From: Treponema sp.
Lineage (GTDB): Bacteria; Spirochaetota; Spirochaetia; Treponematales; Breznakiellaceae
Assembly: GCA_031278755.1 (NCBI GenBank)
Contig: JAITJV010000242.1
Span: 1 to 10,918, forward strand
DNA: 10,918 nucleotides
Reading direction: 5' to 3'
Part shown: in pieces, positions 1 through 4,346 of the stretch
Layout of the letters: the number at the start of each line of letters is the position of its first letter
Numbering within the stretch: the stretch's first letter is position 1
The notes under the pieces: generated by a model
The model's database searches: none
The model's input: the letters and a program-made list of their open reading frames with translations, nothing else
What the model was told of the DNA's origin: nothing
Made by a program: the position numbers and the translations under genes

Positions 1-494
1 GAAAGATTCTTGCGGAAAAAGAAAATATACAGCGTTTTGCGAGCCGTCAGTTCAACAAGACCAGGGTGTTCTACATGGGCCGCCTCTTTGATTATGCGGT
101 GAGCCTGGAAAGCGCCCTCAAGCTCAAGGAAGTAAGCTACATACACTCGGAAGCTTTTGCGGCCGGGGAACTCAAGCACGGCCCCATCGCCCTTGTGGAT
201 CAAAGCACGCTGGTAACGGCGATCTGCACGCAGAGCCGCCTCTTTGACAAAATGGACTCCAACATCAAGGAGATCAAGGCAAGGGGCGGAACAGCCGCCG
301 TGATCACCTGGGAAGGCTCCGCCGCCTTTGACGAAACGGCCGACGAAATATTCCGTATACCCGTATCGGACGAAACCCTTTCGCCGCTTTTGGCCGTGAT
401 CCCGTCCCAGCTCTATGCGTATTACTGTTCGGTGCTCCGCGGCCTCGATCCCGACAAGCCGCGCAACCTTGCAAAATCGGTAACGGTGGAATAG
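1..494 (+). CDS. glmS: GlmS, glutamine--fructose-6-phosphate aminotransferase (isomerizing), C-terminal part
   Basis: Partial gene entering from the left edge; the reading frame begins at base 3 and gives 163 residues before a TAG at 492-494. Family knowledge: GlmS converts fructose-6-phosphate and glutamine to glucosamine-6-phosphate, the entry to peptidoglycan amino-sugar synthesis, in the cytoplasm. This piece is the second SIS (sugar isomerase) domain. The isomerase signature LKLKEVSYIHSEAFAAGELK followed by HGP is present; by register with E. coli GlmS it keeps Lys485, Glu488 and His504. The C-terminal tail PRNLAKSVTVE keeps the catalytic-loop lysine (Lys603) and the canonical ending. 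The N-terminal glutaminase domain and first SIS domain lie outside the window. No defect is visible. A glmS ribozyme would lie upstream and cannot be judged here. Confidence 0.95.
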   Translation, partial: KILAEKENIQRFASRQFNKTRVFYMGRLFDYAVSLESALKLKEVSYIHSEAFAAGELKHGPIALVDQSTLVTAICTQSRLFDKMDSNIKEIKARGGTAAVITWEGSAAFDETADEIFRIPVSDETLSPLLAVIPSQLYAYYCSVLRGLDPDKPRNLAKSVTVE

Positions 495-523
495 GACATT
501 GCCCCGGCTTCATGGTTCCGCAC

Positions 524-552
524 TTGAACAAAAACTTTCCTTCCGGTATACT
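524..552 (+). promoter_or_regulatory. Sigma-70-type promoter upstream of the corA leader
   Basis: TTGAAC at 524-529 and TATACT at 547-552 are separated by exactly 17 bases, and each hexamer is one mismatch from the TTGACA/TATAAT consensus. The predicted start is near 559. The transcript would first run through the hairpin and terminator-like element at 565-652, and only then the leader of corA (ATG at 931, about 370 nt away). The promoter may therefore make a short RNA of about 90 nt, an attenuated corA mRNA, or both. Confidence 0.6.
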
Positions 553-564
553 GTTCATGCAGCG

Positions 565-592
565 TTGTTCGGAAACTTCAGTTTCTGAACAA
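565..592. repeat. Palindromic element, 13-bp arms
   Basis: TTGTTCGGAAACT (565-577) and AGTTTCTGAACAA (580-592) are inverted repeats with one position that would be a G-U pair in RNA, separated by two bases. Related palindromes occur at 1897-1919 (degenerate) and 2092-2115, so this looks like a family of small dispersed palindromes. It forms the left end of the composite repeat that continues to about 740. Confidence 0.7.
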
Positions 593-610
593 TTTCCGCT
601 AAAAAACGGC

Positions 611-647
611 AAAAACCGTGGATTTTGTTGAGAAACCCGCGTTTTTT
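611..647 (+). terminator. Imperfect terminator-like hairpin after glmS and inside the corA leader
   Basis: The arm beginning AAAAACCGTGG pairs imperfectly with the arm ending CCCGCGTTTTTT, around a TTGTTGA-type loop, and is followed by a run of six T (642-647). Two mismatches and wobble pairs weaken it relative to the homologous perfect stem at 1950-1980. It could end the glmS transcript. It also lies about 50 nt downstream of the predicted start of the promoter at 524-552, so it could act as an attenuator for corA. Confidence 0.5.
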
Positions 648-660
648 GGGAGACGTGTAC

Positions 661-838
661 GCCAACCACGGGTTGGCAGATAACCACCGGCCAGTGGCCG
701 GCCATAGGCTGGCAGACAAGCAGCCGGGTTATCAAACAAGCCTAATAGTTGATCCGGCGAACTTCGCATGAAGTTTCATCATTCCGCAAAGGAGGCTGCC
801 ATGTCCGATTCGGACGGCGGGGGTAGTAGTTTACCCGC
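661..838 (+). other. Chain of inverted repeats in the corA leader
   Basis: Successive potential stems are: 661-667/671-677; 688-694/696-702; 679-685 GATAACC with 727-733 GGTTATC; 723-735 with 749-758 (GCCGG..ATCAA against TTGATCCGGC, 3-nt bulge); 760-765 AACTTC with 770-775 GAAGTT around a GCAT loop; GTCCG/CGGAC at 803-815; and 817-838 (GGGTA/TACCC extended past a bulge). Pairing of 727-733 with 679-685 excludes pairing of 731-735 with 749-753, so two alternative folds exist. No known riboswitch consensus was recognised, including the M-box Mg2+ riboswitch. Part of this may simply be repeat debris. Confidence 0.4.
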
Positions 839-1043
839 GTTTACAGCATTAACAATGCCGGCCCTTTCCGCGGAAAACCTGTCCTGTATACAGGGCGGCG
901 GTTCTCCGGGGGCCGCAAAGGAGAACCTTCATGATCAAGATCCGTATACAGGGCGAAAAAGGTATGACCGAAACCGAAACCGTCGGCAAGGGCTGCTGGA
1001 TAGACGCCAGAAACGTAACAAGGGAAGACATCGTCAGGCTTGA
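801..1043 (+). CDS. Possible small upstream ORF overlapping the corA start (doubtful)
   Basis: An ATG at 801 has a very good Shine-Dalgarno (AAAGGAGG, 788-795, 5-nt spacing) and opens an 80-codon frame that runs out of frame through the corA start, ending at 1043. The peptide begins MSDSDGGGSSLPAFTALTMP and becomes rich in Arg, Lys, Asn and Gln where it overlaps corA, which is what an out-of-frame shadow of a real gene looks like. No family is recognised. If translated, ribosomes would cross and open the hairpin at 900-927 that covers the corA ribosome binding site, so it could act as a regulatory leader ORF. Against it, the SD region GCAAAGGAGGCTG resembles the reverse complement of repeat-like sequence near 2117-2136, so the signal may be a repeat fragment. 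Confidence 0.2.
   Translation: MSDSDGGGSSLPAFTALTMPALSAENLSCIQGGGSPGAAKENLHDQDPYTGRKRYDRNRNRRQGLLDRRQKRNKGRHRQA
900..927 (+). promoter_or_regulatory. Hairpin sequestering the corA ribosome binding site
   Basis: GGTTCTCC (900-907) and GGAGAACC (920-927) form a perfect 8-bp stem around a 12-nt loop. The 3' arm contains most of the corA Shine-Dalgarno AAAGGAG (917-923), 7 nt before the ATG at 931. When folded, the stem would block initiation. A perfect palindrome CCTGTATACAGG (884-895) lies immediately upstream and could be an operator or another stem. The structure is seen in the sequence; its regulatory role is inferred. Confidence 0.5.
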
Positions 1044-1890
1044 AAGGGACTTCGGCATAGCCGGAGAACTTCTTAACGACATCATGGACGCCGACGAGCA
1101 GGCCCGCATCGAAAAAGAAGACGAATACACCGCCATCATCGTGCGGCTTCCCGTATTTGATGAATCGGGCGAGCTTCCCTACTTCACCCTTCCCCTTGGG
1201 ATCATTCTTTACAGCGACAAGATCGTTACCGTATGCCAAAGGTCAAGCGAAGCGCTGGACGATGTTCTGCGGAACAGGGTCCGGGGTTTCAGCATCCGGA
1301 ACAAGAGCGCCTTTGTGCTTAACCTGCTGGGACGCGGGGCCTTTACCTTTCTTAAATACCTCAAGGACCTCAACAAACGGACCAACATCATAAAGGATGA
1401 ACTTCAGCGTTCCATCAAGAACAACGAACTCATACAGCTTCTTTCCATACAGAAATCGCTTGTGTTTTTTACGACCAGCATCAAAAGCAACGAACTGCTT
1501 CTGGAAAAACTCCAGAAGTCGCCCCTGATCCGTTTCAAGGAAGATGAAAGGGAACTGCTTGAAGATGTGGTGATAGAAAACAGGCAGGCCATTGAGATGG
1601 CAAACATCTATTCATCCATACTGACGGGAACGATGGACGCCTTTGCCAGCGTTATTTCCAACAACCTCAATATAGTGATGAAGCGGCTGACCATTGTTTC
1701 CATAGTTCTCATGATACCAACCCTGATCTACAGTTTCTTCGGCATGAATGTGTCCCTTCCCCTTGAAGACCTGCCCGGGGTAGGATGGGGCATTACCGTT
1801 ATAAGCCTTCTGGCGTCCGTTTTCGGAGCCATCTTCCTTAACGGGCGGCAGCGGAAAAAGGCGATGGGCTACGGCCTCCTGTCGAAATGA
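931..1890 (+). CDS. corA: CorA-family magnesium/divalent cation transport protein
   Basis: 319-residue protein of the CorA (2-TM-GxN) family, a homopentameric inner-membrane channel for Mg2+ and sometimes Co2+ or Ni2+. The long N-terminal cytoplasmic domain (about residues 1-250) is followed by TM1 (about 253-270, LTIVSIVLMIPTLIYSFF), the diagnostic GMN motif at residues 271-273, a short periplasmic loop and TM2 (about 286-304), ending in a basic tail (NGRQRKKAMG). Length and domain order are normal. The ATG at 931 is chosen for its AAAGGAG at 917-923 (7-nt spacing); a second in-frame ATG 11 codons later lacks a comparable site. The gene stands alone between two copies of a composite repeat, has a ~370-nt structured leader and is followed by a strong terminator, so it is probably monocistronic. 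Confidence 0.93.
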   Translation: MIKIRIQGEKGMTETETVGKGCWIDARNVTREDIVRLERDFGIAGELLNDIMDADEQARIEKEDEYTAIIVRLPVFDESGELPYFTLPLGIILYSDKIVTVCQRSSEALDDVLRNRVRGFSIRNKSAFVLNLLGRGAFTFLKYLKDLNKRTNIIKDELQRSIKNNELIQLLSIQKSLVFFTTSIKSNELLLEKLQKSPLIRFKEDERELLEDVVIENRQAIEMANIYSSILTGTMDAFASVISNNLNIVMKRLTIVSIVLMIPTLIYSFFGMNVSLPLEDLPGVGWGITVISLLASVFGAIFLNGRQRKKAMGYGLLSK

Positions 1891-1949
1891 CCGGAGTTGT
1901 TCAGAAACTTTTCCGGACAACTTCCGCCGAAAAACAGCGAAAAACGGCG

Positions 1950-1981
1950 AAAACGCGGATTTTGTTGAAATCCGCGTTTTT
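1950..1981. terminator. Rho-independent terminator of corA (bidirectional form)
   Basis: AAAACGCGGATTT (1950-1962) and AAATCCGCGTTTT (1968-1980) are perfect 13-bp inverted repeats around a TGTTG loop, with a terminal T run of five (1977-1981). The matching A run on the 5' side means it could also terminate transcription from the other strand. It lies 60 bases after the corA stop. The homologous stem in copy A (611-647) is degenerate. Confidence 0.85.
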
Positions 1982-1986
1982 GGGAG

Positions 1987-2030
1987 GCCCGGCGGCTAAA
2001 GCCCGGCGGTTAAAAGCCCGGGGGCTTTAA
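1987..2030. repeat. GC-rich tandem repeat, three 14-15-bp units
   Basis: Units GCCCGGCGGCTAAA (1987-2000), GCCCGGCGGTTAAAA (2001-2015) and GCCCGGGGGCTTTAA (2016-2030) follow each other directly. The last two units also form a short inverted repeat (AAAGCCC/GGGCTTT, 2013-2028). It lies in the variable middle of composite repeat B. The absence of spacers and the short unit rule out a CRISPR array. Confidence 0.6.
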
Positions 2031-2091
2031 CCGGCGCCGGCCGCAGGTCGGCGGAGAACCGGCCGGGTTGCTGAACAAGTCCATTGGGCTT

Positions 2092-2143
2092 GTTTCAAAA
2101 CTAAAGTTTTGAAACAGCCTCCGTTGTTTGCGAAGAACTTTAG
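2092..2143 (+). promoter_or_regulatory. Competing hairpins just upstream of ltaE
   Basis: GTTTCAAAACT (2092-2102) and AGTTTTGAAAC (2105-2115) form a perfect 11-bp palindrome. CTAAAGTT (2101-2108), inside that palindrome, is also perfectly complementary to AACTTTAG (2136-2143), 5 bases before the ltaE ribosome binding site region. The two pairings exclude each other. The palindrome resembles the one at 565-592, so it may be another dispersed repeat rather than a dedicated switch. I found no convincing -35/-10 pair between 1981 and 2160 for ltaE. Confidence 0.4.
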
Positions 2144-2160
2144 CACGGAAAGGAGCGCCG

Positions 2161-3198
2161 GTGATCGACATACGCAGCGACACAGTAACCCAGCCCACAG
2201 AGGCGATGCGGAAAGCAATGGCCGCCGCCGAAGTAGGCGACGATGTATACGGGGATGATCCGACGGTAAACAGGCTCGAAGAACTGGGCGCGGAAATTAC
2301 GGGAAAGGAAGCGGCGGTCTTTGTGCCGTCGGGAACTTTCGGAAACCAGCTTGCCCTTTTTACCTGGTGCGGCAGGGGAACGGAAGTGCTGCTGGGCGAA
2401 GAATGCCACATCATACAGCACGAAGCCGGAGCCGCTTCGGTGATAGCCGCCGTCCAGACAAGGCCCCTCCCCGCCCCCGGCGGCGTCCTTGCAGGCGAAG
2501 CCGTGCGGGAACGCATACGCAAAAGGGATCTTCATGCGCCGGCCGTTTCGCTTATCTGCGTTGAAAACGCCCACTCTCTCGGCAGGGCCGTGCCCCTCGC
2601 GGACATGGACGCCGTCAGGGCCGAAGCGCGCGCCGCCGGGATTCCCGTTCATCTGGACGGGGCCCGTATCTTCAACGCGGCCGCGGCGCTGGGCTGCGAA
2701 GGAAAGGACATAGCGGCCCGCGCCGATTCCGTAATGTTCTGCCTTTCCAAAGGACTCTGCGCGCCCATTGGTTCGCTCCTTGCGGGAAAGGCGGACTTCG
2801 TGCGCGAGGCGCGTTTCAGGCGGAAGATCATGGGAGGCGGAATGAGGCAGGCGGGCGTCATCGCGGCCGCGGGCATACTGGCGCTGACGGAACAGCGTTC
2901 AAGACTTGCCGAAGATCACGAACGCGCAAAAAAGCTGGCGCGTTTTCTTGCGGGCCTTCCCGGCGCCGCCTGCGATCCTGACGCGGCTGATATTAACATG
3001 ACGTTTTTTGACTGGCCCCCCGCGGCGCTTCCACAAGAAGCGGAAAAGTTCACAAAAAAATTCAGGGATGCCGGTATACTCATTAACCCGCCTGAAAAAG
3101 GCTGTTTCCGTTTCGTCACCCACGCCGGCATAGGGGACGGCGAACTGCAAAAAATTATGGACGCATGCGCCGGGATCTTTGACGGAAGCGCCGTATGA
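2161..3198 (+). CDS. ltaE: Low-specificity L-threonine aldolase (PLP-dependent, fold type I)
   Basis: 345-residue protein; family knowledge: it splits L-threonine or L-allo-threonine into glycine and acetaldehyde in the cytoplasm using pyridoxal phosphate. The N-terminus IDIRSDTVTQPTEAMRKAM and the GDDVYGDDPTVNRLE block are classic for the family. His83 in EECHIIQHE matches the PLP-stacking His of E. coli LtaE, ENAHS carries the second active-site His, HLDGARIFNA holds the PLP-nitrogen-binding Asp, and Lys197 in FCLSKGLCAPIGS is the Schiff-base lysine. The GTG at 2161 is chosen because AGGAG (2151-2155) lies 5 bases upstream and the protein then begins exactly where homologues do; an upstream ATG at 2128 would add 11 atypical residues. 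The stop overlaps the start of the peptidase gene (ATGA, 3195-3198), implying translational coupling. Confidence 0.92.
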   Translation: MIDIRSDTVTQPTEAMRKAMAAAEVGDDVYGDDPTVNRLEELGAEITGKEAAVFVPSGTFGNQLALFTWCGRGTEVLLGEECHIIQHEAGAASVIAAVQTRPLPAPGGVLAGEAVRERIRKRDLHAPAVSLICVENAHSLGRAVPLADMDAVRAEARAAGIPVHLDGARIFNAAAALGCEGKDIAARADSVMFCLSKGLCAPIGSLLAGKADFVREARFRRKIMGGGMRQAGVIAAAGILALTEQRSRLAEDHERAKKLARFLAGLPGAACDPDAADINMTFFDWPPAALPQEAEKFTKKFRDAGILINPPEKGCFRFVTHAGIGDGELQKIMDACAGIFDGSAV

Positions 3199-4309
3199 AC
3201 ATTTACGCAAAGCGGCGGGAAAAACTCTACGGCTGGATGGCCCGGGAAAATATAAGCCTCGCGGTATTCGAAGACGCCGAAGGCCGCCGGGACGTTTCGG
3301 TGCGCTGGCTTTCCGGCCATCCCCAGGACGCGATGCTTTTTCTTTCGGTGGATCAAAAATCCCTCTGGCGCCATGGGACGTCAACCTTGCCGCGCTTTAC
3401 GCCGATGCTGACTGCGTCAGTCCCTCCGCCGAATTCAGCCGGCGTCCGCTTGAGGCGATAGGCGGAGCCGCCGAACAACTGAAAACGCCCCAGGGTTCAA
3501 AGATCGAAATTCCTTCGGTTACTTCCTACCCTTCTTTTCTGAAATATGTAGAAGCCCTGGGCGGCTATGACGTATTATGCCGCGAGCGGGGAATACAGGC
3601 CGAAGCGGAACGCCTCCGGGCGGTCAAGGACGAAGTGGAGATAGGTATATACCGGAAGGCGGCGGATATTACCAACAGCATTATCGATCTTCTGGAAAAA
3701 AACGTCCGCTCGGGGAAGATAAAAACCGAAGCGGACGCGGCCCGCCTGATTGAAACGGAAAGCCGAAAACACGGCTGTGAAGGCACGGGTTTTGAAACGC
3801 TGGCCGCCGGCCCCGGGCGCAGCTTCGGCATACACGCCTTTCCCTCCTGCACCGGGGGAGACTTCGGAGGGCAGGGCCTTTCCATTCTGGATTTCGGCGT
3901 CAGGTGCGCGGGATACACTACCGATGTAACGCTGACCGTCGCCAATTCCCCGGCGGCGGCCCAGGAAAAACTCCTGACCCTTACCGAGAAGGCCTACAGG
4001 CTGGGGCTTTCAATGGTGGAAAACGGCAGGCCGGCGAGGGAAATAGCCTCCGCGGTGGACGGCCTTTTCCGCAAATCAAAGAAAACCATGCCCCACGGCC
4101 TGGGCCACGGCATAGGCCTCAAGGAACATGAAAACCCCCCGCTCCGGAACCGGGAGGACAACGGCTGGATCCTTGAACCGGGCATGATCTTTACCCTGGA
4201 GCCCGGACTCTACGATCCGGTATGGGGAGGCTGCCGCCTTGAAAACGACATCCTCATCACGGAGAACGGCCCCGAAGTCCTGACGAAGGCGCGCATCATC
4301 CGCCTTTAG
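3195..4309 (+). pseudogene. Xaa-Pro aminopeptidase (M24 / PepP-like), single-base frameshift
   Basis: The ATG at 3195 overlaps the ltaE stop and encodes a creatinase-type N-terminal domain (MNIYAKRREKLYGWMARENI... LFLSVDQK). That frame drifts into nonsense and stops at 3461. Homology-like sequence resumes one frame over, from about 3362 (PLAPWDVNLAALYADADC), and continues to the TAG at 4307-4309. Adding one base near 3355-3366, most simply one A in the A5 run at 3355-3359 or one C at 3363-3365, restores a 371-residue protein. In that numbering the five M24 metal ligands are intact: Asp233, Asp244, His305 (GLGHGIGL), Glu336 (TLEPGL) and Glu350 (RLENDIL). Such enzymes remove an N-terminal residue preceding proline, using two metal ions. 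With everything else preserved, the break is a recent mutation, a sequencing or assembly error, or recoding. Confidence 0.82.
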
Positions 4310-4311
4310 CC

Positions 4312-4340
4312 TTGAAAGACCTTACCTGATAAAGTATGCT
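4312..4340 (+). promoter_or_regulatory. Sigma-70-type promoter of the SDF-family transporter
   Basis: TTGAAA (4312-4317) and TATGCT (4335-4340) are spaced by exactly 17 bases, three bases after the peptidase stop. Counting from a -10 element ending at -7, position +1 falls on base 4347, the A of the transporter's ATG. The mRNA would therefore have essentially no 5' leader, in keeping with the lack of any Shine-Dalgarno sequence before that ATG. Confidence 0.6.
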
Positions 4341-4346
4341 GTACAA

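Larger units (their letters stand above)
565..740. repeat. Composite intergenic repeat, copy A (left of corA)
   Basis: This block has the same order of parts as 1897-2079 on the other side of corA: a TTGTTC..GAAAC palindrome, TTCCGC with A-tracts, a GGATTTTGTTGA terminator-like stem ending in TTTTTNGGGAG, a variable GC-rich hairpin section, and a final GCCGGGTTnnCnnACAAG-like block (724-740 here). The first ~88 bases are clearly related by eye. The middle differs: here it has 7-bp stems GCCAACC/GGTTGGC (661-677) and CCGGCCA/TGGCCGG (688-702), plus a near-direct repeat GGTTGGCAGATA (671-682) / GGCTGGCAGACA (707-718). No coding potential or transposase was seen. Confidence 0.6.
1897..2079. repeat. 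Composite intergenic repeat, copy B (right of corA)
   Basis: Second copy of the element seen at 565-740, in the same orientation, starting 7 bases after the corA stop codon. It opens with TTGTTCAGAAAC, continues through TTCCGC and A-tracts, includes the terminator at 1950-1980 ending TTTTTGGGAG, has a different GC-rich middle (tandem units 1987-2030 and palindrome CCGGCGCCGG at 2031-2040), and closes with GGCCGGGTTGCTGAACAAG (2061-2079), which matches 724-740 of copy A. The ends are conserved and the middle varies. Confidence 0.6.

Noticed and set aside
304..735. Minus-strand ORF of 143 codons across the glmS end and the intergenic gap
   Set aside because: The product has no recognisable domain, it lies over GlmS coding sequence and the repeat element, and there is no promoter or ribosome binding site on that strand.
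653..930. M-box (ykoK) Mg2+ riboswitch or a tRNA in the corA leader
   Set aside because: No M-box-like conserved core was recognised, and none of the stems assembles into a tRNA cloverleaf with T-loop sequence.
1987..2030. CRISPR array
   Set aside because: Only three directly abutting 14-15-bp units with no spacers and no cas genes nearby.
565..2115. Insertion sequence with terminal inverted repeats carrying corA as cargo
   Set aside because: The flanking copies are direct rather than inverted, no transposase gene is present and no target-site duplication could be identified. A passive repeat family fits better.
3355..3366. Classical programmed -1 frameshift signal in the aminopeptidase
   Set aside because: The sequence lacks an X XXY YYZ heptamer in the zero frame and no strong downstream hairpin or pseudoknot was evident; simple base loss in a homopolymer is more economical.
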